Positions 13,875 to 22,261 are shown, counted from the first letter of the stretch. The stretch: 64,000 nt of DNA from Sphingorhabdus sp. Alg231-15 (GCF_900149705.1 NZ_LT703001.1:1922001-1986000); one strand, 5' to 3'. Made by a program: numbers and translations. The notes: generated by a model from the letters alone, not told the origin.

Positions 13875-15389
13875 ATGTTTCGTTCTCTTCTTCTGGCCAT
13901 TTTTTCATTGATGCTCGTGGCGCCAGCTCAGGCGGCTTGGCATGAAGCCAGCAGCGACCATTTCATCGTCTATTCCAATCAGAGTGAAAAGGCCGTTCGT
14001 AAATTTGCCGACCGACTGGAGCGTTATCATGACACCATGCGCTTGCTGTTCAATAGACCGACAACAAAACCCAGCCCGTCCAATCGGGTCACCATCTATG
14101 TCGTAAAAAATCTTGGCGATGTGCGCGCTCTTCATGGCGGGGACGTCAAGAATATCGGCGGCTTCTATATTCCGCGCGCTGGCGGCTCGTTGGCAATTGT
14201 AGCGAAGGTCAAGAGTTCGCGTACGGAGATGTCGCAATCCGAGCTAATCCTGCTCCACGAATATGCCCATCATTTCCTGATGGCATCAGCTGCTCGAACC
14301 TATCCGCGCTGGCTTAACGAGGGATTTGCGGAATTTTATGGCACCGCCAAATTCGGTGGAGACGGAAGCGTTAGCGTCGGTCTTTCCTCAAAGGGCCGCG
14401 CCTATGAACTGGCACTAGCCAAGGACGTACCCATAGAGCTGCTCCTCGATACCAAAGCATATGCCGAGAAAAAGTCAAAAGGATATGATTCCTTTTACGG
14501 GCAGAGTTGGGCGCTCTATCATATGCTCCATTTCTCACCGGACCGAAAAGGGCAGCTGTCAGAATATGTTGCTCGTCTTGCGCAGAGCGCAGACGAAATG
14601 GCTGCAGCCAAAGGTGCATTTGGCGATCTCGATCAGTTGGACAAAGACCTCAACCGTTACCTTCGACAACGCAAAATCACGACATATCATATTCCCGGAG
14701 ACCTTCTGAAAACAGGTAAGATTAATGTACGCAGGCTGCGCGCTGGCGAAGAAGACATCATGCCCCTGCTGATCCGTTCCAAACGCGGCGTGAACACCGA
14801 ACAAGCATCAGAGATCGTGCTGGAAGCAAGGATAGTTGCTGCGGAGCATCCAAATGACCCCGCTGTCCTCGCTGCCTTGGCCGAAGCAGAATATGATGCT
14901 GGAAACAATGCCGAAGCAATCGCTGCAGCGGACCGTGCATTGGTGCTAAACCCTAAAGAGATCAACGCACATATCCAGAAAGGCTATGCGTTGGCTCGAC
15001 TGGCTCCTGATGCAGAAGACGAAGCCGCCGCATGGAAGAAAATGCGCCGACAATTTGTGAAGCTGAACAAAATCGAAAATGATCATCCCATTCCACTAAT
15101 TCAATTTTATCGCAGCTACCGGGAACAGGGCATGGATCCGCCGATGATCGCTATAGATGGCCTTGCCCATGCATTGGACCTGGCGCCTTATGACAATGGA
15201 TTACGCTGGATGATGGCCAACGAGTTTATTTTGCAGAAGAAATATGACTGGGCCGCCCATACGCTCGGTCCGCTTGCCCATAGCCCGCATCAGACAAATT
15301 TGACGGAACGCGCACAAGCTTTGCTGAAAGAGGCCGAAGCCAAGGCATTGGAAGCAAAAAACGATAAAGAGACGGCTGTCGGTTCCTGA
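13875..15389 (+). CDS. exported gluzincin-type metalloprotease with TPR tail
   Basis: Exported by a signal peptide (cleavage after APAQA, residue 20). A zincin catalytic domain carries HEYAH at residues 128-132 and the downstream glutamate E153 in NEGFAEF, the HExxH plus E pattern of peptidase MA-like gluzincins. Residues about 305-385 contain tetratricopeptide-like helices (ALAEAEYDAGNNAEAIAAADRALVLNPKEINAH), and further TPR-like helices reach the C-terminus. At 504 aa it matches DUF1570-type proteins seen in sphingomonads. AGGGG lies 9 nt before the ATG. Convergent with the marR gene, 12 bp away, with no clear terminator. Confidence 0.85.
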   Translation: MFRSLLLAIFSLMLVAPAQAAWHEASSDHFIVYSNQSEKAVRKFADRLERYHDTMRLLFNRPTTKPSPSNRVTIYVVKNLGDVRALHGGDVKNIGGFYIPRAGGSLAIVAKVKSSRTEMSQSELILLHEYAHHFLMASAARTYPRWLNEGFAEFYGTAKFGGDGSVSVGLSSKGRAYELALAKDVPIELLLDTKAYAEKKSKGYDSFYGQSWALYHMLHFSPDRKGQLSEYVARLAQSADEMAAAKGAFGDLDQLDKDLNRYLRQRKITTYHIPGDLLKTGKINVRRLRAGEEDIMPLLIRSKRGVNTEQASEIVLEARIVAAEHPNDPAVLAALAEAEYDAGNNAEAIAAADRALVLNPKEINAHIQKGYALARLAPDAEDEAAAWKKMRRQFVKLNKIENDHPIPLIQFYRSYREQGMDPPMIAIDGLAHALDLAPYDNGLRWMMANEFILQKKYDWAAHTLGPLAHSPHQTNLTERAQALLKEAEAKALEAKNDKETAVGS

Positions 15390-15401
15390 GTGGAAACAAG
15401 G

Positions 15402-15875
15402 TCAGCTTCGCAAGCGATCCAGAAACACCCTGATACGGTTTAAATGCGGCAAAATCGCCTGCCAGTCTGTTTCGGGAATATTTTGGCGCAGTATCTTCGC
15501 CATGGGTGCGAGCGCTGCCACTGCATCATTTCTGAGCTGCGCTCCAGCCGCTGTTACGGCGACCCGTCTGATCCGGCGATCATCGGGTTCGTGGATCAAT
15601 TCCACCAGCCCCTTGTCTTCCAGCTTGCGAACGGTTGATGACATGGTCGGCTGAGCGACTTGCATGGCACTGGCAAGCTCACTGATGGTTTCCCGGACAT
15701 TCAGTCGCAGAAGATGGTTGAGCACCGAAAATTGCGCCACGGTCATACCTTTGGGCAAATGCGCCTGGAACAGGTTATCAGCAAGCTGGTTGATGATTCC
15801 TATTTCGGTCATCACTGCAAATTCAATCGGATCGCCTTCCAGTCCTGCCGGCTTGGCTTCTGCATCTTTGGTCAT
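15402..15875 (-). CDS. MarR family transcriptional regulator
   Basis: Winged-helix regulator of 157 aa. The wHTH spans about residues 50-115 (TISELASAMQVAQPTMSSTVRKLEDKGLVELIHEPDDRRIRRVAVT), with the DxRxxR wing typical of MarR. The start at 15875 (MTKDAE) directly follows the nitroreductase stop codon (8-nt gap) and is preceded by AAAGGGAG. It is the second gene of the nitroreductase operon, so the palindrome inside that operon's promoter (17075-17086) is the likely autoregulatory operator. Confidence 0.92.
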   Translation of the reverse strand: MTKDAEAKPAGLEGDPIEFAVMTEIGIINQLADNLFQAHLPKGMTVAQFSVLNHLLRLNVRETISELASAMQVAQPTMSSTVRKLEDKGLVELIHEPDDRRIRRVAVTAAGAQLRNDAVAALAPMAKILRQNIPETDWQAILPHLNRIRVFLDRLRS

Positions 15876-15883
15876 AACTCCCT

Positions 15884-17047
15884 TTAGACGTTCAGGATGA
15901 GTGATTCTACCGGCCATCTGGGTGAGGCTTCCGGGTTAGGAGCATAGCCGAAGCGAAAGAAACCCTGAACCCTTGCCGGCGCCGCCACAGCTAGATAATC
16001 ATGATATTCATCGTAAAGATCGGCCATTTCGGGAAATTCCTGCAATATCTGGCTGACTGGATGCATGGCCAGCCCCAAGGCTGAAGCGGCCTGATTAATC
16101 CGAACCCAAGCAGCACCAGACTGCAATTGTGTCGTTCGGCTATTGTCTGGCGAGATCAACCAGCCGAAGCTGCTGGTACTATCCAGTATCTCCTTATACA
16201 TGGAAATGCCGGACTCATAAGCGGTTGACCCCTTGGTCGCGAGCGCCTCGCGCGAGACCACGCCGCTCAGCCGCATCGCTTCCATCATTGGTCCACTCAT
16301 ATCAATGCCATCCGGATTGGCATTTACCTCGGCCGCACCGATCCGCATCAAATCGACACTCTCTTTTTGGGTACGCGCAACATCATATTCTACCGACCAC
16401 GCCTTCCAGTTGAGTTCCCGCAATTTGGCAACGCGCTCGGCATCGCTCGTCGTTGCAAGTGATGACGATAATTCTGGCTGCCCGGAAAATGCCATGGCCT
16501 GCAGCTTGGCAAATGTCTCTTTGTCAACGCTGCGGGGAGCAAAGGCTTCCTTGGTACTGCGGCGCTTCAATATCGTTCCGAATAGCGGATCGCGTGGAAC
16601 CGATTGTTCCCTGATAAGCTTTACAGACGCAATAGGGCGGCGATCGAGAACCGGTTCGGGCTCGCCTTCGGGGAAAGGGGTGATTTCCGCACGATATCCT
16701 TTTTCTGCGGCGGCCTGGCGGAACAGTTCAAGAAATGTTCCAAAGCCAATCGTAATCTGACGATTGGGCGGGTCAGTATGCTGCAGGCGTTTTTCCAGAT
16801 CGCAATAGACCGTAAAGCCGTCATCGCCTTGAAGACGAACCTGCCATGGTTGGCGATTATGTGGATTGGGCGCCAAGATAGCGTAAGCCAGCGCGTCAAG
16901 CCGTGGATCTTCGAAACCCGTTGCAGCCCGTTTCCATGGCTCCTGCGCCTTGGCAATTGAGCGTGTTCCAACATATGCTCCGAGACCGCCACCCAGCAGC
17001 ACAAGCCATGCACTCCCGGTCACCAGAACTTTTCTTCGTGAAACCAT
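15884..17047 (-). CDS. Tat-exported nitroreductase-family protein, Acg-like
   Basis: FMN-dependent nitroreductase-superfamily protein related to Acg. The start at 17047 (MVSRRKVLVTG) has GGAGA 7 nt upstream and opens with a twin-arginine-like signal (SRRKVLVTG followed by a hydrophobic stretch), suggesting folded export with flavin bound. ILAPNPHNRQPWQVRL near residues 45-60 is the conserved FMN/phosphate-binding segment. At 387 aa it is a normal Acg length. It is co-transcribed with a marR gene. Substrate unknown; quinones, nitro compounds or storage of FMN are possibilities from the family. Confidence 0.88.
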   Translation of the reverse strand: MVSRRKVLVTGSAWLVLLGGGLGAYVGTRSIAKAQEPWKRAATGFEDPRLDALAYAILAPNPHNRQPWQVRLQGDDGFTVYCDLEKRLQHTDPPNRQITIGFGTFLELFRQAAAEKGYRAEITPFPEGEPEPVLDRRPIASVKLIREQSVPRDPLFGTILKRRSTKEAFAPRSVDKETFAKLQAMAFSGQPELSSSLATTSDAERVAKLRELNWKAWSVEYDVARTQKESVDLMRIGAAEVNANPDGIDMSGPMMEAMRLSGVVSREALATKGSTAYESGISMYKEILDSTSSFGWLISPDNSRTTQLQSGAAWVRINQAASALGLAMHPVSQILQEFPEMADLYDEYHDYLAVAAPARVQGFFRFGYAPNPEASPRWPVESLILNV

Positions 17048-17069
17048 ATTCGAATCTCCATACTTGTCT

Positions 17070-17097
17070 AATATATAGATATCTATGTTAATATCAA
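17070..17097 (-). promoter_or_regulatory. nitroreductase-marR promoter with embedded operator
   Basis: On the minus strand: -35 TTGATA (17097-17092), a 16-bp spacer, -10 TATATT (17075-17070). The spacer contains the perfect 12-bp palindrome ATAGATATCTAT (17075-17086). AT-rich palindromes overlapping the promoter are typical MarR operators. The Shine-Dalgarno and start at 17047 follow at a suitable distance. Confidence 0.6.
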
Positions 17098-17429
17098 AAA
17101 ATGTCAAATATGTTCTGCTGCACAAAAGTGGGTAATTTCCCGTGCAAGGATCACTCAGACATCCGGTTTGTTGATTCAACTCGTCTGGCGTTAAGGGCAG
17201 AACAACCGTCTTCGCTATCCAAATAGCAGCAAAAAATTATAAGGCGCCGAAAGCCTTAAGAGCCAGGTTTAACCTAGCTTTTCGGCATAGTGAGAGCACT
17301 AGAAATGGACTAAAAAGTCAAACGAGTGATAACCCGCTGTTAACACTTTTTTAACTTTTTAGTTTAATAAAGGTTAACGCAATCAAAGCGAGTGGGGCAT
17401 ACTTAATTTGATCTGGTCTGCGATAGAAA
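17098..17429. other. intergenic region with CtrA box
   Basis: No gene seen. It holds a small hairpin AAGGC/GCCTT (about 17240-17256), an AT-rich tract, and the perfect TTAA-N7-TTAAC element at 17340-17355, followed by another TTAA pair with 6-bp spacing (17364-17377). Confidence 0.6.
17340..17355 (+). promoter_or_regulatory. perfect CtrA-type binding site
   Basis: TTAA (17340-17343), seven bases, TTAAC (17351-17355): an exact match to the alphaproteobacterial CtrA consensus TTAA-N7-TTAAC. It lies 75-90 bp before the ATG at 17430, a normal place for CtrA control. Chance occurrence in AT-rich DNA cannot be excluded. Confidence 0.55.
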
Positions 17430-17723
17430 ATGACACCTGCTTACTCCCCCGAAGCGACCTTGTCCGATACAGAACGCTATGTTCTCGGATCGCTTAACCA
17501 AGCCTGGCCGTCCTCGGCTACGATGACTCCCGATGTGATCGAGTCAGAGGATAAAGGCAGCAATCCTGCGCTGTTTGTCGACACTGTCCAAACACTTAGC
17601 GATAATGGCATGATCCTCTATGAGGCATTTTTGACCGGATCGGGATCCGGACCCCGGTTTCTTGACTCGATGATCACCGCACGCGGCAAAGCCGCCTTGC
17701 AATCATCGGAAATTGACGCCTGA
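17430..17723 (+). CDS. hypothetical small acidic protein
   Basis: Unrecognised 97-residue protein without signal peptide or membrane segment. The sequence pattern (DTERYVLGSLNQAW near the start, then DTVQTLSDNGMILYEAFL and a MITARGKAALQ end) suggests a small winged-helix-like fold, as seen in single-domain regulatory proteins, but this is only a structural impression. It stands alone, and a perfect CtrA box lies upstream. The Shine-Dalgarno is poor (GCGATAG). It shows normal coding composition, and no antisense frame competes. Confidence 0.65.
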   Translation: MTPAYSPEATLSDTERYVLGSLNQAWPSSATMTPDVIESEDKGSNPALFVDTVQTLSDNGMILYEAFLTGSGSGPRFLDSMITARGKAALQSSEIDA

Positions 17724-17783
17724 AATCAGGTCAGCGTCGCTTCTTCACCATTCTGAATCTGTTAAATGACAGCGTTAATATTT

Positions 17784-18176
17784 TTAAGCATGAATGACGG
17801 CGGATGCTAGCGCCGTGATATGCTTCAAAACACCCAATTCATTGTCGGTCAAATCCCGTGCCTCGTCATCAGCACAAGCAACCATGCCAATAGTCGATCC
17901 ATCGCCATTGCGCAGCGGGACAGATGCATAAAGCCCCAGATGCTGAGTCATCGCACTTCGAGGACTACCCAATTGTGCAATATCTATATCCGGATTGTTG
18001 GCTGCCCATCCGGCATCGCAAGCCACGGCAGTATGCGAAACTTTACGTGTAGTGGCACATTCGTTTTCAGTATCATGATCGTACAGAGTAATCGTTGCTA
18101 TTGGCGTCGCGAGCAATTTCGCAGCCAGTCCAGCCAGCAGGTCCAGGTCCTGTTCTACGGAATTGTCTCTGTTCAT
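17784..18176 (-). CDS. GAF domain protein
   Basis: Stand-alone GAF domain of about 130 aa: LAGLAAKLLATPIATITLYD, the central CDAGWAANNPDIDIAQLGS region and the LYASVPLRNGDGSTIGMVACAD segment are typical. GAF domains bind small ligands or act as redox sensors; no output domain is attached. The frame is open up to 18242, but the stretch beyond 18176 includes a CtrA-like element (18223-18242) and poor codons, so the internal ATG at 18176 is preferred; neither start has a good Shine-Dalgarno. Convergent with the 97-aa gene. Confidence 0.8.
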   Translation of the reverse strand: MNRDNSVEQDLDLLAGLAAKLLATPIATITLYDHDTENECATTRKVSHTAVACDAGWAANNPDIDIAQLGSPRSAMTQHLGLYASVPLRNGDGSTIGMVACADDEARDLTDNELGVLKHITALASAVIHA

Positions 18177-18222
18177 AAGCGATTTGGAACCTTTGATCTC
18201 AGACCGGTTTACAAAATTTTTT

Positions 18223-18242
18223 TTAAACATTTGGTTAACCAT
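18223..18242 (-). promoter_or_regulatory. near-consensus CtrA-like element
   Basis: TTAACCAT at 18235-18242 is the extended CtrA half-site; a second TTAA at 18223-18226 is spaced 8 rather than 7 bp away (TAAA-N7-TTAACCAT with one mismatch). It lies about 50-65 bp before the GAF gene start chosen here. Confidence 0.35.
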
Positions 18243-18373
18243 CCGGTAAGTCGCCCTAACCAGATTCCCTCAACTCTCCAAACAGGTCTGTGTAACTTGC
18301 TGTAAAACTGCTGAAAGATAAAGCTTTTTTTAAACTGATTCCATTCTGTTCATGCTAGGTTTATGTAATTGCT

Positions 18374-19537
18374 ATGACAAATCTGTTACTTGAACCGGCT
18401 TTATCGACCCTCGATTCGCTTATTTCCATCGATACGACGTCCCGAAATAGCAATCTTGAATTGATCAGCTGGGTCGAGACCTATTTGTCAGGACACGGGA
18501 TTCGCTCGACTCGCGTCAGCAATGCCGACGGATCCAAAGCCAATCTTTACGCAACTGTAGGTCCCGATGTCGAAGGCGGCATCATATTATCCGGTCATAG
18601 CGATGTCGTGCCGGTGGATGGACAGGATTGGTCCACCGACCCGTTTGTCGTGACCGAGCAGGATGGCTTGCTACACGGGCGTGGCACATGCGACATGAAA
18701 GGCTTCATAGCGCTCGCGCTCGCCGCCGTCCCAATGCTGAAGCAAGGCAAGCGTCCTGTGCATCTGGCCATCAGCTATGACGAGGAAGTTGGCTGTCTCG
18801 GCGCACCGGCGATGATCGAGGAAATTGCCGCGACCCTGCCGCAACCTGCTCTGGCAATTATCGGCGAACCGACGATGATGAAGGTTGTCACGGGTCACAA
18901 GGGCATCTGCGTCCATGAAGTGGAAATACTGGGTCATGAAGCACATAGCAGCCTTACTCATCTAGGCGTTTCCGCGAACATGGTGGCAATCGAACTGATG
19001 CATGACCTTGCCGATCTGGCTCGGCAATTGTGGGAGAAAGCCGACACCGACTCTCCGTTCACACCGCCACATGCCACGCTGACGATCGGCAAGATGGAAG
19101 GCGGCACTGCAGCCAACATATTAGCCCGTCGCGCGCATTTTGTTTTTGATCTGCGCTGCCCTCCTGATGTCGACCCCGATATGATTTTGCAACCATTCAA
19201 GGCAAAAGCAGCCGCCATCGACGCGCAGCTGAAAGAAGCTTTTCCCGGCACTGGCGTCCGCGTGGAACAGCTGTCCAACGCTCCCCCACTGGATCAATCG
19301 GGTTCCCGGGAAGCAGAAGCCTTTGTCCGCAAACTTACCGGTGACAATATGCCCGCCGGGGTCGTTTCCTATGCCGCCGAAGCGGGCCAGTTTCAGCAGG
19401 CCGGTTTTCCAACCGTGGTTTGCGGACCCGGATCGATTGAACAGGCTCATCAGCCCAATGAATATATCAGCATCGATCAATTCTCGCGCGGCGCTGACTT
19501 TATGCTAAGATTGGCAGAAGAACTGCAACAGGAGTAA
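18374..19537 (+). CDS. argE: acetylornithine deacetylase, M20 family
   Basis: Zinc-dependent M20 amidohydrolase of 387 aa that removes acetyl from N-acetylornithine in arginine synthesis. Metal and catalytic motifs: SGHSDVVPVDGQDW (HxD), GRGTCDMKGF (bridging D), YDEEVGCLGAP (catalytic EE) and the C-terminal histidine in GSIEQAHQPNEYIS. The sequence is closest to ArgE, rather than DapE or carboxypeptidase G2, by GRGTCDMKGF and GHKG. It ends 4 bp before an SDR gene and is probably co-transcribed; no other arg genes are in the window. Confidence 0.9.
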   Translation: MTNLLLEPALSTLDSLISIDTTSRNSNLELISWVETYLSGHGIRSTRVSNADGSKANLYATVGPDVEGGIILSGHSDVVPVDGQDWSTDPFVVTEQDGLLHGRGTCDMKGFIALALAAVPMLKQGKRPVHLAISYDEEVGCLGAPAMIEEIAATLPQPALAIIGEPTMMKVVTGHKGICVHEVEILGHEAHSSLTHLGVSANMVAIELMHDLADLARQLWEKADTDSPFTPPHATLTIGKMEGGTAANILARRAHFVFDLRCPPDVDPDMILQPFKAKAAAIDAQLKEAFPGTGVRVEQLSNAPPLDQSGSREAEAFVRKLTGDNMPAGVVSYAAEAGQFQQAGFPTVVCGPGSIEQAHQPNEYISIDQFSRGADFMLRLAEELQQE

Positions 19538-19541
19538 AGGA

Positions 19542-20348
19542 ATGGGCAAATTGTCTCGCTATGCCGGACGCACCGCTCTGGTGACCGGAGCCGGTGATGG
19601 CATTGGCAAGATGCTCGCGTTGAAACTGGCAGAAGCGGGTGTGACGGTTTGTGTTCAGGACATCCGTGAAGACGCCGCAGCAGAGGTCGCGAAAAATATA
19701 GGCAGCAACGCCTTTGCAATGGCTTTCGATATAAGTGACCGTGCCGCTGTCGCAGAGGCGGCTGACCAGTTCGCGCGGGACTATAGCGATCTGGCGATGC
19801 TTTGGATCAACGCAGGCGTGGGCGTTGGAGCATCGATCCTGGAAGGCAAGCCCGATCAGGTGCGCTGGGCCTATGATGTTAATATCCTCGGCGCGATCTG
19901 GACGGCACAATGCTTTGTCCCCCTGCTGCAAGGCGATCCGCGCCATGTTGGGATTACCGCCTCGACCGCAGCGCTGCGCGCGCCCGAGGGCGACTTTCCG
20001 CTCTATGCCGCAACCAAACACGGCACCATGGCAGTGGCCGAGGCGCTACGCGGCGAGCTGTCTGCCAAGGATATTGAAACCACAATATTATGCCCGGGCC
20101 TGCTCAACACCGAAATCTGGGATGGTGCGAAGGCCCGACCAGAGCGTTTTGGCGGAGAGCGGCGGATGGACCCGAAAATTGCCGGCATGTGGCGGGATGC
20201 AAAAACACCCGATGCCATGTGGCCCGATATTGAACGGGTGATGGCGGCAGGCGGCGGTACATTGGTTTGCGCAACAGATAATGGCGACACCGGCGCCGCT
20301 ATGCGTCAGCGGATCGATGCGATCGAAAATGGTCTGGTCGAACTTTAG
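19542..20348 (+). CDS. short-chain dehydrogenase/reductase
   Basis: NAD(P)-dependent oxidoreductase of the classical SDR family, 268 aa. The Rossmann motif is TGAGDGIGK (about residues 15-23), the NAG motif is INAGVGVG, and the active site has S in ITAST with YAATK. AGGAG lies immediately upstream. Substrate unknown. It follows argE at 4 bp, but no functional link to arginine is known. Confidence 0.93.
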   Translation: MGKLSRYAGRTALVTGAGDGIGKMLALKLAEAGVTVCVQDIREDAAAEVAKNIGSNAFAMAFDISDRAAVAEAADQFARDYSDLAMLWINAGVGVGASILEGKPDQVRWAYDVNILGAIWTAQCFVPLLQGDPRHVGITASTAALRAPEGDFPLYAATKHGTMAVAEALRGELSAKDIETTILCPGLLNTEIWDGAKARPERFGGERRMDPKIAGMWRDAKTPDAMWPDIERVMAAGGGTLVCATDNGDTGAAMRQRIDAIENGLVEL

Positions 20349-20412
20349 CGTTCAAGCGGCCAAAAGGTTGAATGGTAGCCGCTAAGACCAATCACCAATG
20401 ATCATCAGATAA

Positions 20413-20461
20413 GACCTGCAACGCCGATTTACGGTACGGAATGCTTGGGTTGTTGCAGGTC
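20413..20461. promoter_or_regulatory. 10-bp perfect inverted repeat with long centre
   Basis: GACCTGCAAC (20413-20422) and GTTGCAGGTC (20452-20461) are exact inverted copies separated by 29 nt. The element sits between the SDR stop and the desaturase start. No T-run follows, so it is not a standard terminator; it could be a leader structure or operator pair. Confidence 0.35.
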
Positions 20462-20508
20462 ATGCAAAATGATGGCTTTTTGGCGGAAATTAGCCTATTA
20501 TAGCGATC

Positions 20509-21570
20509 ATGACAGTTGTTAAAGCCGCCCGACCTACTGATGTTTTTTCCCGCGATGAATGGGGGCGCTTGACGTGTGTATCACCCTCGCGAGGCCTTTG
20601 GTTGACCCTGCATGGCTGGTTGACGATTGCGGCTATATTGGCGGGTACGGCCTTGTTATGGGATTGGCACTGGCTAGCGGGCCTCATCGCTTTCCCCTTT
20701 GCCGTCGCTATTGTCGGCGGGCGCCAATTGGGTCTCTCAATCTTGATGCACGAAGGCGCGCATGGTCTGCTTCATCCCAATCGTAAGATTAACAATTTTG
20801 TCGGACAATGGCTGACTGGCGCAGCGACTGGAAGCGACCTCCACAGCTACAGAGCCTATCACCTGACCCATCACAAATATACGCAACAGCCGGAAGATCC
20901 TGATCTTGGGTTGTCAAAACCGTTTCCCACGACACCAGCCAGCATGAAGCGCAAAGCTATTCGCGATTTGACTGGGCAGACTTTCTTGAAACAGCGCAGC
21001 GGCCAGATGATAGCGGCGTGGCTTGGTCTGAAGGCAATGCTGCGGGGATCGCCCTCGGCCAAGGGCAATGGCAAGAGGGACACGTCTGCCGGCACGGCAT
21101 TTAATCGTGGTGGTGCCGCAGGTGTTTCAGCTCCGGTAACGGATTTGGACGGAGCAATGCGCACCACAAGGACGGTCGGGCGCTTTATTCTGATCCAGTT
21201 AATTGTTCTGGCGGTCAGCCTCCTCACATTGGGGGTCATTCCGTTTCTTATTTGGATTATCGCACTTGCCACGACCTTTCAGCTGGTCTTGCGTATTCGC
21301 AATATTGCCGAACATGCCTGCACCACTACGGGAAGCGGGGATCCGTTCACCCACGCCCGAACCACTTATGCGAACCTGCTTGAGCGCACGACGGTCGCGC
21401 CCTATTGGGTGAACTATCATAGCGAGCATCACCTGTTCATGGGCGTGCCGTGCTATAACCTGCCTAAGGCGCACGCATTATTGTTGGCGGCAGGCCTGGA
21501 CAAGCGAATGACGATCGCGAGCGGATATCGGGATGTTTTGAAACAGGTGACCCGGCCCGCCACAGCCTAG
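20509..21570 (+). CDS. membrane fatty acid desaturase
   Basis: Di-iron membrane desaturase/hydroxylase family protein, 353 aa. The three histidine boxes are present: HEGAH (81-85), HLTHH (118-122) and HSEHH (304-308). Hydrophobic segments lie around residues 32-75 and about 220-265. The loop between the second and third boxes holds a poorly conserved, basic, glycine-rich stretch (about 180-200). Substrate could be a fatty acid or a carotenoid; context does not decide. No Shine-Dalgarno precedes the ATG, while TATTAT ends 7 nt before it, so the mRNA may be leaderless. The stop codon overlaps that of the convergent cupin gene. Confidence 0.92.
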   Translation: MTVVKAARPTDVFSRDEWGRLTCVSPSRGLWLTLHGWLTIAAILAGTALLWDWHWLAGLIAFPFAVAIVGGRQLGLSILMHEGAHGLLHPNRKINNFVGQWLTGAATGSDLHSYRAYHLTHHKYTQQPEDPDLGLSKPFPTTPASMKRKAIRDLTGQTFLKQRSGQMIAAWLGLKAMLRGSPSAKGNGKRDTSAGTAFNRGGAAGVSAPVTDLDGAMRTTRTVGRFILIQLIVLAVSLLTLGVIPFLIWIIALATTFQLVLRIRNIAEHACTTTGSGDPFTHARTTYANLLERTTVAPYWVNYHSEHHLFMGVPCYNLPKAHALLLAAGLDKRMTIASGYRDVLKQVTRPATA

Positions 21571-22247
21571 GCGGAAAATTTCCCAAGTTTTTCAGCTGTC
21601 AGATGGCCGGTTTTTGTCCAGGCCAGACATCCCTCTTCACTATAGGGTGTGTGCATCCATCCCGGCGGTGTGCGATCCCATGTGCCAGTAGGATAATCAC
21701 CATGTTCGTCTGACAGGCTGCCTTCCAGTATGTAGGTTTCACTACCGCCTTCATGGACATGCTCGGGATAGCTGCTGCCCGGCGCCCATCTTACGATCTT
21801 TACATCCTCTCCTTCAAAGTGATGTAACCAGGCAAAATCCACACCGGGCGCACCACCGTCTTCAAATTCCAGCGCGTTGATATCGAGCGAAAAATGCGCA
21901 GTATCTGCCTGGTCAAATTGATGGAGTTTCACCAATATGACACAGCCGTCCTGACTATGCGGCTTGTGACTGGTCCCGATCGGATTGCGCACATAAGTGC
22001 CCGCCGGAAAATTACCATGCTCGTCAGAGAATATGCCGTCGACAACCAGAAATTCCTCACCGCCGCTATGGACGTGCGGATCAAAATAGCTGCCAGGGGC
22101 ATAGCGCACCAATGACGTCGCGCGCGCGACCTCACCGCCTACCCGGTCCAGCATTTTGCGCTCGACGCCTGCCAAGGGAGAAGGCACCCAGTGCATATCC
22201 TCGGGCCGAAGAACCACGGGTTTATTGAAATCGGCGTTGATTCTCAT
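21567..22247 (-). CDS. tandem ChrR-type cupin protein
   Basis: Two consecutive cupin domains of the ChrR anti-sigma type, each with the motif HVH-x3-E and a later histidine: PHVHSGGEEFLVVDG...GTSHKPH in the first half, EHVHEGGSETYILEG...GWMHTPY in the second. They probably bind a metal (Zn, Mn or Fe). No anti-sigma helix is attached, so this is a free cupin. The start at 22247 has GGAGA 7 nt upstream. It follows the GST gene after 14 bp, and both are likely repressed by the divergent TetR protein. Role in quinone, peroxide or electrophile chemistry is inferred only from the neighbours. Confidence 0.88.
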   Translation of the reverse strand: MRINADFNKPVVLRPEDMHWVPSPLAGVERKMLDRVGGEVARATSLVRYAPGSYFDPHVHSGGEEFLVVDGIFSDEHGNFPAGTYVRNPIGTSHKPHSQDGCVILVKLHQFDQADTAHFSLDINALEFEDGGAPGVDFAWLHHFEGEDVKIVRWAPGSSYPEHVHEGGSETYILEGSLSDEHGDYPTGTWDRTPPGWMHTPYSEEGCLAWTKTGHLTAEKLGKFSA

Positions 22248-22261
22248 TTGCGAGTCTCCAT

